64,000 nucleotides of DNA from Mytilus galloprovincialis (GCF_965363235.1 NC_134849.1:55064122-55128121); one strand, 5' to 3'. Counted from the first letter of the stretch, positions 1 through 11,789 are shown. The notes: generated from the letters alone by a model not told the origin. A program made the numbers and translations.

Positions 1-2145
1 TGCCAGCATGTCCTCTTTTTATTCAAAATATTGCATCATAAACAAATATCAGTAGTTTCCATACCTCAGACTGACTGGTATAACAAAATAATTTGTCCGC
101 ATCAACCAAAACTGACCATATTTGCACTTTATTATGTACATGATGTCAATCTTAATAGCCGCAAAGTAAATCACGTATATTTTTATATCAGGATAGATTG
201 TTTAATATAAATGAAAGCAATATTGGAAAATAAAATTATGCTCACATCAGTTTATAGTGCCAGCATGTCCTCTTTTTCATCAAAATTTTGAATCGTAAAC
301 TAATTTCAGTAGTTTTGATATCTCAGACTGACTCATGAATATAACAAAATTATTTGTCCGCATTAACTAAAACTGACCATATTTGACAGCATCAACCAAA
401 ACTGACCATATGTGACATCATCAACCAAAACTGACCATAATTACACTTTGTTATGTAAATCTTAAAATATATATATATAGCCGCATACTAAATCACTTAT
501 AGTAATACATATTACGATGGATTGTATAATTCAAATGACAGCAATATCAATGAATATTGGAACACATTGGCTACAAAACAATTTCCACATCAATTTAGAA
601 TATCAGCAAGTCCTCTTTTTATTCAAAATATTGAATTGTAAACAAATTTCAGTGGTTTCGATATATCAGACTGAATGAGAGTTGTTTTAACAAAATTATT
701 TGACCACATCAACCAAAACTGATTTTACTTACACTTTATCATGTAAATATACATGTATATGGCCTCATTGTGAACATGGTAAACCAATATTATTTCTATG
801 TGTGGACGAATCGTACGATAAAAATGACACCAACTTTGAAACGCAATACACCTTATCGCTAATCCTTGCTGACCCGGCCTCTTGAACTTTTGAAGCATAC
901 AACAATGACTTTTCCATTGTGGCGTCAGATATCTTGTTTATGACGTCATAATTTTACGGGAACCTGTGTGATATCCAGTAATGACAGACAAATAGCGACA
1001 AGGTGTATTTATACCATATCTATGAATTTAGCGCGCCGTTATTTCCTCTCTGTATCCATAATAATGAACCATCATTAAACATGCTAAAGTGAAAGTGACT
1101 TTTTAACATGTTTAAGTCAGTAGTTTGTGATGGTTTTTTTTTAAACAAAACTATTTAATGGCATCATCCAACACTCACATGACTGATTCATATATACTTT
1201 ATTTTAAAAATAAAATAAAAAGTACATGTATGGGAAGTTCTCTTCTTGGAATAGTATACTGTTTATATAATTTGAAGAAGGCAAAGAAAAATGCATGATT
1301 TTGTTTGTAGCCGAACGTCCAGGGGCAAATGTTTCATTCATGTTCAGATCCAGTATATTTTTTCTGAGTTGCAGACTCCCAGATATCATTTATAATCGTT
1401 ATGGATAAGTCTGGCTAAATTGACGAGATGAGATGGTGCAAATGTATATAGTTTTTTTACGTTGACTTGTACAACACTTTTTTCAATAATATCCCATAAT
1501 TCATCCACTGTACAATTTTCGTTTGAACATTTGTCAAAACAGAATCTTAAATGAATGTAAATCCAAGGCAAACAAGGTAAATTACGATTAAAATTCCATG
1601 AATTAAATGCAGAGTTTTATTTAGGAAGACACTGTTAAAAACGGGGAACGAAGAAACGTAAACAATGATGTTTCCGTATGCAATCTTATAAAAATATTTC
1701 TCCGATGAGTTGGGTAACCTTCTATTCACTTCGAAATTTGTACATGTAACGTAATAAAAGTCGTTTGATCAGTAAAAAATATAGAAAATCTGCTATTTGA
1801 TATATAGCAAAGTAATTGGAAGTGATTTATTTCTTCTAAATTCTAAAGTGCCCTTACTGTAGTGACGTCATTTAGAACTGTTCTACAGTTCTGACTGATT
1901 TAGTCAGTTCTGCTGACAGTTCTACGGTTAGAAGTGATTTGGACAGTTCTACCTAGAACTGATTTAGACAGTTCTACCCTAGAACTGATCCTGACAGTTC
2001 TACCTAGAATTGATTCTGACAGTTCTACTTAAAACAGTTCTAGGGTAGAACTGTTCTAGGTAGAACTGTTCTAGGACAGGTTAGAACAGTTCTATGACAG
2101 AATATTCTGACAGTTCTAATGAGAGGTTAGAAGTGATCTCCACTG
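1..2145 (+). mobile_element. Right part of a large TIR element, inserted in gene 1 intron 4
   Basis: Ends in GAAGTGATCTCCACTG followed by TA. Positions 540-2145 align with 62430-63983. It carries repeated 'CCTCTTTTTATTCAAAATATTG' type units and short tandem ACCAAAACTGACCATA units (370-440), then a palindromic GTTCTA array (1870-2140). Directly after it the gene 1 intron resumes, matching gene 3 intron 4. Its left end is outside the window. No transposase is seen. Confidence 0.65.
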
Positions 2146-2484
2146 TATGTCTTGCAGAGACGGCAATCTTGTATGCCAGGTTGGTCATTGTTCCACACGA
2201 AAGATACACATGAAGTCCTAATCTTATTATGGTTTTTTTTCTCAGATTTATAAACGGTTATAATGTGTTGAACTTAAAAATCTATCCAAACTTTTACAAT
2301 ATATGTTTCTGTTCCAAAGAGTTTTGGTGAACACTAAATAAACCTCTTTGACATTTACTAAGGTAATCTAAAAATTGAAAGGTAAAGCAGAAACAGCAAT
2401 TAGTGTTTACGAAAGAACTATCGACTGGCATATTTCATAAATAAGTTAAATAGGAATAATTTCAACTTATATTTCCTCTTTTAG

Positions 2485-2607
2485 ATCGACTTCTCGACTT
2501 TGGTTCTGCAAACAGAAGAGACAAATGCATCGCCGTAGATGGTTGTGTCACTGGGAAACTCAAACGTAGTTACGAGACGTGCACTACAGTTTACTATGTT
2601 ACATGTG
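2485..2607 (+). CDS. Gene 1 exon 5: second half of CTLD1
   Basis: Acceptor CTTTTAG before 2485 and donor GTAATA after 2607; phase 1 at both ends. Encodes 41 residues with three cysteines in the pattern expected at the end of a C-type lectin-like fold (RDKCIAV, YETC, YYVTCG). It is collinear with 30469-30591 and 47933-48055. Confidence 0.75.
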
Positions 2608-5600
2608 GTAATAAAGATTTCTACACTTTCGTTTCATTTACAAAATTTAAAATAGAACAACTCTTTTTTTCTTATTCTAAAATTTTTAAATAATAAGATT
2701 TGCATTGCATGCTTGTTGTCATACTGAAAAAAAAAATACCGACATATATCAAAGGGACCTTCGAACTCATGATCTTTCCTAAACATGGAAGTTTATCACG
2801 TTGATGACGCAACAGGTTTCCCACCTGTAAAGATGTGGGGTCTTTCTGCTTCAGTATGATACAGTATTTAATATTTTGAAAATGTCCCTTAAGGGGCTCG
2901 ACCTTTTAATAATGACCAGGGGACGAGTGAGTGATATCACAACTGTTTTTACTTCTCCACATCTGAAAGCCCAAAAATCTTGTCAGGAGCGTTTTGTTTA
3001 AATCCGTATACTTATTATGTCTTTAAAGAATTCATTGTTGATGACAAGCATTTGATTGTGAATTAAAAATGTGATTAAAAGTATTCTCTAATCGGGACCT
3101 TTATTGTTCATTTTTATCTGCTGACCTGTAGACGCGTTTATTATTATTTTTATTCCTTATTGTAATAGATCATATAAATATTACAGATAATGGTGCAGAA
3201 CTTGGATATATACATAATGACGACTACCATGCTGCAGCAGAGGATTGTGAAAGACGAGGCTCTTTTATAAAATGGTATTCTAACAGTTCGTGTGTAGCAA
3301 CTTCAATTCCACAATATTGGACAAGTGGGACAAGGTCTACAGAAATTTTTCTTCTTAGAAAACCTTGTAAGTGTATTTTCCATCACCATTTATAGGTTAT
3401 ATTAAGGTCCTTAATTAAAATATGTTTTCCTTATTGTGCATACATTTTAACTAATTGTCAGTAGTTCACTTTTTTTAATTAGGCAATAGGGAAACTGCGT
3501 GACTTAAGTTGTGAACAAAAAAGCAAATGAGGAACAACAGAGATATGGTATAGCGTGCCGGTGGTTCCAAAAAATAATCATACAAATTTAAATATTATTT
3601 TTCGTAGTTTAACTGGCAAACTGCATTTTACTTTTAGTGACTTTTTCAACAGACTGTTTATTTCTACGGGGAAAAATGCTTACTTTTCAATGAAATGTTC
3701 TTATTTGGAGGCCTTTGATAGCTGACTATGCGGTATGGACTTTGGTCATTGTTGAATGTTGTACGGTAACCTATAGCTGTTTATTCTGTGTCATTTGGTC
3801 TCATGTGAAAAGTGGTCGCATTAACAATCATACCACATCTTCTGTGTATGCCCCATTTAACATGCTCCATTGATGGGCATTATATTTTCTGGTTTGTTCG
3901 TCCGTCCGTCCGTTCGTTCGTCTGTCCGTCCGTTCGTTCTTCCGTTCGTCCGTTCGTTTGTTCGTTCGTCCGTTCGTTCGTTTGTCCGGCTGTCCCGCTT
4001 CAGGTTAAACTTTTGGTTGAGGTAGTTTTTGATGAAGTTGATGTCCAATTAACTTGAAACTTAGTACACATGTTCCCTATTATATGATCTTTTTAATGTT
4101 AATGCCAAATTAGAGATTTCCTCACATTTTCACGGTCCACTTAACAGAGAAAATGATAGTGCGGATGGGGCGGGGCATCCGTGTACTGGGGACACATTCT
4201 TGTTATATTTATATTAATACACGGCAATTACGATCTATCCATGGATTTTTCAAATATACACAGTTACAAAACATACAAGTGTAGTGGATCTTCATCTGTA
4301 CTACCAAGAATTCCTTTTTTTAGAGATGATCATGAAACTGATGGTTGCATTTCTGAAAATATAATAGTGAAATTTCACATAGGAACTGCCTTTGCGGCTT
4401 TAACTGTGCAACTTTTACTATGACGTTTCGTAAAAATAATTATATCCTACAATAGAAAGTTGAAATGCATTACTATTTTTTTCAGAAGTAAAACTATAGA
4501 GGTGTGCCCCATATTTTCAACATTTATATGCCCCGAGCTTGTACGAGTTTAAACTAATACTTATATTCAGTACAACCCTTGTCTTCACTTTTTGTCTTCC
4601 TCAGAATTCAGTAGTTGTCGTTACCGTGTGTTATTATACTTGTAACATCCACAAGGTATGTCACTTTGAGATGAAACATATAGGTGATATCTAGGAATCA
4701 GTACGTACAAAAAACAAAATATTATATGAATATTATGAAATGAGGCTTGGTTTGTGAAACAGCTATATTTACAGATTAGTAAAGCTATATTTGGTTTATA
4801 TATAACCTGTTTTTGTATAGATACAGTTATTAGAATACCAACGAACACAACTACATTTGAATGTATCGACCAACGCGTATTGTCAAATATTAGTATAAAA
4901 CAAATTCAACAAATCTGGATTTTTCGAAAATAAGGACTTTGTAAGAAAGTTTGGCGAAAAGAACGCTCATCCTTTCCACCAAACTGTTTGAATAACTAGA
5001 TATAGGGTGTAAGCTTTGCCTTTACAAAAAAAATAGGTTATAAATGATGGAATCTTTGCTAGAGATGTAAGCCTAATATAAGTTATTCCTATCATACATT
5101 TTTATTGAGACATATTAAATTGATTTTAGATGGAACCTTCAAAAGATGATTTATTTCGTTTTCCTTGTGAACTGTGATACAATGGGTTTTATAATAATGC
5201 AAACATCATTTTTAGGCTCCTGACTTAGGATAGGCGCAAAAAATGTGGCGGAGTTAAAAATGTTTTTTGAGATCTCAACCCTACTCCTATGCCCCTACCC
5301 AATGAAGAAAAAACAAACACATAACAATCTCAATCAACCTTATAGTATCATATGAATTCGCAGTCTGCTCAACAATTTATAATCTGAAACAACTTCATAA
5401 TGCATAATGCATGCAAAGACGAACAACAAATTATTCACAAATGAGCGTTGTTGTCCGTGTCAACATTGTCCGTACACCTGCTGAATATTTTTTGAAATTA
5501 TAATGCTAGTACTGCTATCAATTATTCCATTGAATGTGGGTTTTCTAACAGAAATAGGATAGAAAACACGAAGAACTTTTTCTTTTTCTCATTATTCATT

Positions 5601-8600
5601 AGCAGTTATTGTATCGACAATTTCTTGACAAAATTATTGTTGTAAGATAAACGTCAGAGGAATAAAATTATCGAATTTATTTCACATTTCAATTCACGGT
5701 ATGAATTTGAAACTTTTTAATCAGTGCAGCTTTTTAAATATACATGTCTTTTTTTCGACATGAATTGTCTTGTGCGGTAGTTAGTTTATTAAACATTGAT
5801 GTGTTTCAGACTTTACAGAAAACTTTCAACCTGAAGAATGCTATATTTTGAAAGAAAACGGAGGAGACGGAAAGAAAAATTGTAATGAAGATTTGCGATT
5901 TGTCTGTAGATTCGGTATGTAAACTATGGGAACATTAAAGATAACAAACATGCAAATTTGGATTGTTCAGTTTTAAAAAACATATAGTTTGTAAGTCTTA
6001 TAGAGAATAAATAGATCATTTCAATCCATAAGCCCGAAGAAAAAAAAACAGAATTAAGCTTAACAAAATCATTCATTTGAAGTGGTTCATAAGTGTTTCT
6101 TGTTTATTTTATTATTATTATTGATTTGACCTTTGGTTTTCGTGTTTGAATAGTTTTACACAAGTCATTGTGTTGAAGGCCTTATTGTGACCTATAATAT
6201 TTTACTATTAAACATTGTGACTTTAGTGAAGAGTTGTCTCATTGGCACCCGCAACATATCATCTCATTTATCTTTCCTGCTCCATTGGCTACATTCGTCG
6301 TGATGCTCATAGCAAAGGAAAATTGGTTATACATGGCATTCGTAGAAATCACAATTAAGAGGAAAAAGAATGGTATTCTGGCTATATATATTACCTGTTG
6401 GTAATCTTTAAAACTGATATCATGGATATTGCATAGGATTAAATAGATGGTGGTGTATTTCAAAATACTTTAGCTTTTTTTGTTTTGCATCATCTGTGTA
6501 CGCACTTATAGTTATTGTGTAGATATTTATATTAGTTTAGTCAGGATATTGGTTTTAGACAATCATGTTAGTGTACAGTAACCTTTTAAAGATCGATAGG
6601 TTGATCTTGATTGCATCTAAGTTTCTGCACAAGATAAATATATGTTGATACTTGTAAATTCATGAAGAAAAAAATAAATTATAAAAAAAAAAAAGTTTCT
6701 GCGCTCGATAAAAACATCTCAGCTTAAATTAGGATTGACTTTCTTGTTTGTAATAAGGTACAGTCAAACTTCCAAATACATGTTTGTATCTACAGAAGAC
6801 TTGATTAAAGATATTAAAATAATTTGGTAATGAAATGCTTGATTTATTTATTGATCAATAATACATAGATGACTTTCATGACCGGCACAAAATACGGACA
6901 TAGCGACCAAATTATGATATAAACACTTGGTTTAACTTAATTATTAAGGAGAAAATTAAAATAGCTTCAATAATCTCATCACACCTCCAGGATAAATATA
7001 TAATATTTTTACCTTTTCCATCAAATAAGAAGGCTTTAAATTGTTTGCAGAAATATTTGGAATCAGAATAACCAAACGACCATTTAAGGAAAAAGGGTAA
7101 CTTTAATTTGATAAAATGGTGTGTGGTGCAAAGTAAAGAGTCTAAAGATCAAAACTATCAACGGCATCAACAGGATCAGAAAAATGCAATAGTTCTAAAT
7201 CAATGTATAATATCTTAAAATGTTTTTCAGAGACCGACGAGGATGAAGGAAATATGATTTCGATTCCAAATCTTTCGACACCGCCGCAGAAAAGAGTTCA
7301 GTCTGACGATTCGGGAAGTAAGTTTGATTAGTTTTCCTACTTAAGACAAGTGAGGGCAATAATTTCATAAAATTGTTCAGTTATTCTTAAACTTACTCTG
7401 TTCCAAGTTTTGATTTCGCATTTCTAAGTTGAGATTTACAGCAGTATAATTATAAATTTATCAAGTTTTTTTTCAAGCTAAATATCTGATCAAAATAATT
7501 GTGTATAAAATTATTATACCGCATTTTTCAAAGTTTTATTTCAATTGATTTGGCAAAATTAAATGAATATGAAGAATTTGGTGCTCATTGTTGTTTTTTT
7601 ATGTTGAACTTACTAACATTTTGCTAATGGTTATGGTTATTCCTTTTTCATTAGTTTTATGTTGTATTAGAAAATATGTATTTAAAAATGGAATGAGGCA
7701 CTGCTGTTGCTGATACAGAATTAAAATAATTATGATAAATAACTGTGTTTTGATTACTTTTCTATATCTAATAGTCCAACATAGAAGATTTTTACAAAAT
7801 TCAATAATCCCACAATTTGAAAAAAGAGCAGTAAATTTTTATATCAGGTTTTGTATCAACATATTCTTTACAATATTTTTGTCTTTTATATTTTGCAGAC
7901 ATAGCAGCTGGAATTGTAACATCAATTATAGTTGTTATTGCCGTCATTTCAGTTCTCGTTTTCATTTATCTACGAAGGTACTATAATACTTTTGTCTGTG
8001 TAATTTGCTAGATGTATTTCACATAGTTGGATCAGTAATTATTATAATACTGATAACAGTTGTGATTATAGTTTTCATGTTTAGGAGGTAAGCATCATTG
8101 TGAATCGGCCCGATAAGGTGTCCACAGGGTTATTACCAACATGCGTATTAGTTTGACTCAGGTATGCAATGCTAATAATCTTCAGAAAAAAAAGGCTAAA
8201 CACTTACTAAACAGTTAGTATGCATACGACACCCATTCATCCAAACAAACGTGCATTATGCTAAACATATAAAGCATAACACGGCATCAATATCTGAAAA
8301 ATTTATTGTCTGCAGTTATACTTATAGTTTTAGTTATAAAATTAAATGTAACAATTGTACAAAACGCAGGTTGCAATGTTTGAGTGTACTTTTGTGTTCA
8401 TTTATACGAAGCTTTATGTTTAAGAACATGTGTATCGGTCACAGGACTATGTCATCCTGTTTGTTTTGAGCCACTATTTATATCTCAATAAAGATAACAC
8501 TTATTTAGTTTTGATCCTTTGTTTTTCTAAAGCATTCACTTTGTTGTTTGTTGCGTCCTATTGGTTGGAATATTTTTAAAGAACAATTATGTTGAGGTTT

Positions 8601-9207
8601 TGATGGTAAAAAGTCTTGCACACTCATTAAGAAAATTAAGATTTTTAATGAAGATGGGGTTATCTGTTTCAGTCTTTTAATTTGTTATTTTAGGATACAT
8701 TCAAGAGACCTTTTATCGTTGAGTACAATTGTTAAGGATGAGCCAAGCCCGAGCAGAATGGATAGTAATACAGCTAATGCGGCGTATGAACAGTTAAATA
8801 AGACAGATAAAGACAACATTTCACATTGTCAATCTTATGATCAATTGATTGTACATGAAGCAGACAAAACCAACAAACACAACACCAGAATTTCAAGTGA
8901 AGATGAAAGCAAATACGAATCAATAGACGAACCAATTAAAAAATATCATAATGCATTACCTGCGGAATACGAACAGTTAGAGCGGAGTGAAATAGTAAAA
9001 ACCACAAACGTGTATGATCCATTGCATTATACACCATTAGAAGATCCTGATCCGACTAACGCCCGATCCAACAACATTGTTTCAAGAGAAGTACACAGAA
9101 AATATGGAACAGGCCAAACCGGAAACGAAACGCATACAAACGTAGTTCCTTTAGAATATGAACAACTAGATATTAAAAAAAACAGACACAAGCACAAAAG
9201 CGTATGA
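2485..9207 (+). CDS. Gene 1: CTLD receptor with ITAM-like tail, 5' part missing
   Basis: Spliced gene seen from its fifth exon onward. Exons are 2485-2607, 3187-3366, 5810-5914, 7231-7317, one of two transmembrane exons (7899-7977 or 8027-8087), and 8694-9207. With the first transmembrane exon they join in one frame, giving about 362 residues: the second half of CTLD1 (41), CTLD2 (95), an acidic stalk (29), a membrane helix followed by Arg residues, and a tail with seven YxxL/I motifs. All introns are GT-AG. The exons for signal peptide, first CTLD half and WSC module must lie before the window, because the upstream intron is interrupted by a transposon ending at 2145. Intron sequence aligns with gene 3, but the tail does not. 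A type I lectin-like signalling receptor is the best reading; ligand unknown. The tail is cut short by a frameshift. Confidence 0.75.
2608..3186 (+). other. Gene 1 intron 5
   Basis: AT-rich intron alignable in parts with the gene 3 intron 48056-48537 (for example AAGGGGCTCGACC against AAGGTGCTCGACC). No separate feature seen. Confidence 0.5.
3187..3366 (+). CDS. Gene 1 exon 6: first half of CTLD2
   Basis: Acceptor TTACAG and donor GTAAGT; 180 bases, phase 1 to phase 1. Sixty residues contain the lectin-like helix AAAEDCERRGSFIKWYS and the core strand QYWTSGTRSTEIF. No EPN or QPD sugar-binding triplet is present, so calcium-dependent sugar binding is not predicted. NSS is a possible N-glycan site. 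Confidence 0.8.
3640..4450 (+). repeat. Dispersed repeat with (GTCC/GTTC)n stretch, gene 1 intron 6
   Basis: The first part (3690-3840, TTGGTCTCATGTGAA) belongs to a repeat also found near 20320 and 29180. From about 3860 a second element holds a GTCCGTTC-type microsatellite (3896-3990) and a GC-rich tail (GGGCATCCGTGTACTGGGGA). Both are gene-free insertions in the intron. The rest of the intron to 5809 aligns in patches with gene 3. Confidence 0.5.
5810..5914 (+). CDS. Gene 1 exon 7: second half of CTLD2
   Basis: Acceptor GTTTCAG and donor GTATGT; 105 bases, phase 1 both sides. Thirty-five residues end the second lectin-like domain with EEC, KNC and the terminal FVCRFG, matching the last three cysteine positions of CTLDs. 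The gene 2 equivalent carries a stop. Confidence 0.8.
5915..7230 (+). other. Gene 1 intron 7
   Basis: Contains a fragment of the dispersed repeat ending in GTTGTCTCATTGGCAC (about 6110-6245). Otherwise AT-rich without coding signal. Confidence 0.45.
7231..7317 (+). CDS. Gene 1 exon 8: acidic juxtamembrane stalk
   Basis: Acceptor TTTTTCAG and donor GTAAGT; 87 bases, phase 1 both sides. Encodes TDEDEGNMISIPNLSTPP and further polar residues. The ISIPxxS core is kept in genes 2 and 3, so this spacer is a conserved family exon. Confidence 0.75.
7899..7977 (+). CDS. Gene 1 exon 9a: transmembrane exon, first version
   Basis: Acceptor TTTTGCAG and donor GTACTA; 79 bases, in phase 1, out phase 2. 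Encodes IAAGIVTSIIVVIAVISV and continues hydrophobic to an Arg pair at the cytoplasmic face. Nearly identical to the gene 3 exon at 52414-52492. Confidence 0.8.
8027..8087 (+). CDS. Gene 1 exon 9b: alternative transmembrane exon
   Basis: Only 49 bases after exon 9a lies a 61-base open segment bounded by TTTCACATAG and donor GTAAGC. In the same phase (1 in, 2 out) it encodes GSVIIIILITVVIIVFMF followed by two Arg. It can replace exon 9a without changing frame, but joining 9a to 9b gives a TAG inside 9b. This implies mutually exclusive use. The acceptor has a weak pyrimidine tract, so use is unproven. Confidence 0.55.
8694..9207 (+). CDS. Gene 1 terminal exon: cytoplasmic tail with ITAM-like repeats
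   Basis: Acceptor TTATTTTAG before 8694; phase 2 entry after the transmembrane exon. The 171-residue tail is polar with Tyr motifs YEQL, YDQL, YESI, YEQL, YDPL, YTPL and YEQL. The motif YEQL recurs at 8785, 8968, 9157 and (after the stop, in another frame) 9347: intervals of 183, 189 and 190 bases. Each YEQL is followed after 11-13 residues by a YDxL. The reading frame ends at TGA 9205-9207 just after an A8 run (9175-9182); one extra A there explains the early stop. Likely docking sites for SH2 proteins once phosphorylated (inference). Confidence 0.75.
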
Positions 9208-9538
9208 CCAATTGCATGTTATACACCATGCAGGAAATGAATCAACTAACGACTGTCCACAACTCATTGTGTCAGGGGGAAAACATACAAATAATGAATC
9301 AAGCAAATATAAAAAAGAATATGATTCGAGGATAGTTTCTCCTGAATACGAACAATTAGATATCACAGAACAAGGTAAAAGAACGAAAACGTATGATTAG
9401 TTGCATTTTAAACATGTTGTAGTCAATGAGCATGATGACCAAACTGACGAACACTCCAACAATATATTACCAAAAGAAATGGATACACAATGTAAACCAA
9501 TGGGAGATACAAAATATATGGAAACTAACATAAACTAA
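9208..9538 (+). pseudogene. Decayed continuation of the gene 1 tail
   Basis: After the stop at 9205-9207 the tail repeat continues in a shifted frame: YDQL, then YEQL at 9347, then Y-D-stop (TAG 9398-9400) where earlier repeats read YDQL or YDPL. Beyond that TAG the same frame stays open to TAA 9536-9538. Two separate lesions therefore shorten a once longer tail, or the A8 run is an assembly error or polymorphism. Confidence 0.65.
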
Positions 9539-11785
9539 CGACCATCACAACACAATTATATCAATAGAGAAACTTTTTAAATAGTAATATTGTAACGCAA
9601 ACAAATGACATTAAGTCTATAGAAAATATATTAAATCATTATATTTAAGGAAGTTTGCTGCTCAGTTTTAAAATTAATAATTTTCCACAAAACTAGTATA
9701 TATTGATAGGGGCGTAATTGAGGAATCAAAAAAGCAAAAAATATATAGGGGTCAATGTGCTTGTTTTCGAAATATTAGCCATTGAAATTTTGGCGTGAAA
9801 ATGTTCTCTCTTGATTTTTCATAGCTTTATCATTGACCAGTTAAAGTTCTCAAAAACATTTTAAAAATAAATAAGATTTTATAAGCATTTTACAAATGGC
9901 TTATACATGTAATCATACATGTAAAAGATGTCTAAACATTGGACTTTCTGTTGTCCTTAAACTTAGCTATATATCTTTCATTAAATATCAATGAACATAA
10001 ATCAGACATGTTTTAGAAAGCAACGAAAGATAACAGAATAGAAAATATGCTTGTCACAGGGTGACTTTGGTTACTCACATATATGTTGTTATTTTGGTTG
10101 TTAATTCTATTTCGATTTGCAGAGCGTCAGTATCTTATAAATGCTATATTCTGCAGACTTCAGTGTATAATACATGTCCACATTTTACATCTAATTAATT
10201 AGGTAGTGTCCACTATTTACTTGGGCATTTACCTGTAAACTTGTCGAACGGGTTGAGTAACATGTGATACCTGTATTTGATGAGCTGACTATTCACTCTC
10301 AGGTAACACCTTAACGAGTCAAGGTGTGGCCAGATATGTTTTGTATAAAGTTAGTTTACAATGTGGCGTGGACACACACACTGGATTTCTGAGGTAGGAC
10401 TCAATTGATTCTTATTTATTTAATCATTATTCGTTCTAAAGTGTTCAGTTTTCTGCAACAACGCAAATATAGAATAATTATTTAAATTGTAATTGTAATT
10501 TTTGACATTGCTATTTTGTAAATGTCACAAGTTAATTAATGTTCATTATAATGAAAGTTTAACACGGTTATATGTTTTCGGTTTTAGTAAATATTCGAGT
10601 GTCGTAATCGTTTGGTATTTTAGGAACGTTTGTGTACGATAATGCAATGATGTATGTATCTCCATAAGTATGTAAAGTAATATGCAACGTATAAGCATAA
10701 ATGTATATTCAGCGTTAAAAGCTGTATATTGTGTGTAGTAATTGTATAATGATAGTATACAATAAAGTCAATTATGTGACTTGTAAAGTAAGGCATTATA
10801 CGATATGCCGTAGCTTGTATTGTGTAAAGTAAGGCATTATACGATATGCCGTAATTATTTGAGTATAAGTAATGCATTATTCAATATGCTGTAATCTTCT
10901 ATAGATTGAACATAAGTAGTCGTACTAAGTATTTGTCATTATTTATGCGACATGTGTAATACATAAACATAATTATGTATATTTCTTGAGTATAGTATTG
11001 TATTTTAACGTACAGTATGTATTTCAATAGGTCCCAGTTTCGGGCTAGATGTATGTAGTTTTGATTAGTAAAGTATGGAGATATATTACAAATGGTGGTG
11101 AAACCTGTTGACGGTGCGACGTTCCATGTTTTTCACCAATAGTTGGGCAACCTACAATATTTGGAGTCGAGTCTAGACAATAGGGCAGCCGTAATGTGTA
11201 AAGAAGGAACAGTTCATTAAACATTTGACATTATTATTTCATTTGATTTCATTTAGTTATATTTGTAAATTTGTACAATATTAAATTGCTATTTTGTTTA
11301 AAGAAGTAGTCATTTATTATCTGTAAGTACAAACTCAGTCAGCTCTCGTCTATCCGTGACAATGCTGTAAAATAAGAACGTAAATGAATGATCTATTTAT
11401 TTGTTTCTATCCGTTACTTTTAGCTTCATATAAAATCAAGCATTCCACAAAATGTAGTATGAATACATCACACATTTAATTTAACTCTTAAAATGTTGAT
11501 TTTAAATAATCTTGTTTGTAAAATTGTCCTGCTTATTGACTGTTAAACTGATTTATTAAGTATTACCCATGACAAGTCTGTTCTATATTTAATAAAAATG
11601 GCATAAGGGTCCGTAAATTTGCTTTTCACTCTATACAACTTATATAATATTTGATTTAAAACCCCCATAAAATGTGGTCCGGATCTTATTTACTGATTCT
11701 TTAATGCAGCTGTTTCTCATTTTGTTACGTTGTGGCTTACTGTATCCACACTCTTCTTCTGCATGTATATGTCTTGATAGATGCT
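9539..11785. other. Spacer after gene 1
   Basis: No coding exon recognised. From 10783 a unit of about 30 bases (GTAAGGCATTATACGATATG) occurs three times. Positions 10207-11091 could be a decayed LTR: TG start, CA end, then TGGTGGTGAAACC resembling a primer-binding site. No gag or pol follows, so this is weak. Confidence 0.3.
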
Positions 11786-11789
11786 TTAA

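Noticed and set aside
3812-4057. Open frames on both strands over the GTCC/GTTC run
   Set aside because: Low-complexity Arg/Ser/Val repeats produced by a tetranucleotide microsatellite, open on both strands.
8486-8491. AATAAA between the second transmembrane exon and the gene 1 tail
   Set aside because: Could end a transcript early, but no stop-containing exon extension is supported; common hexamer in AT-rich DNA.
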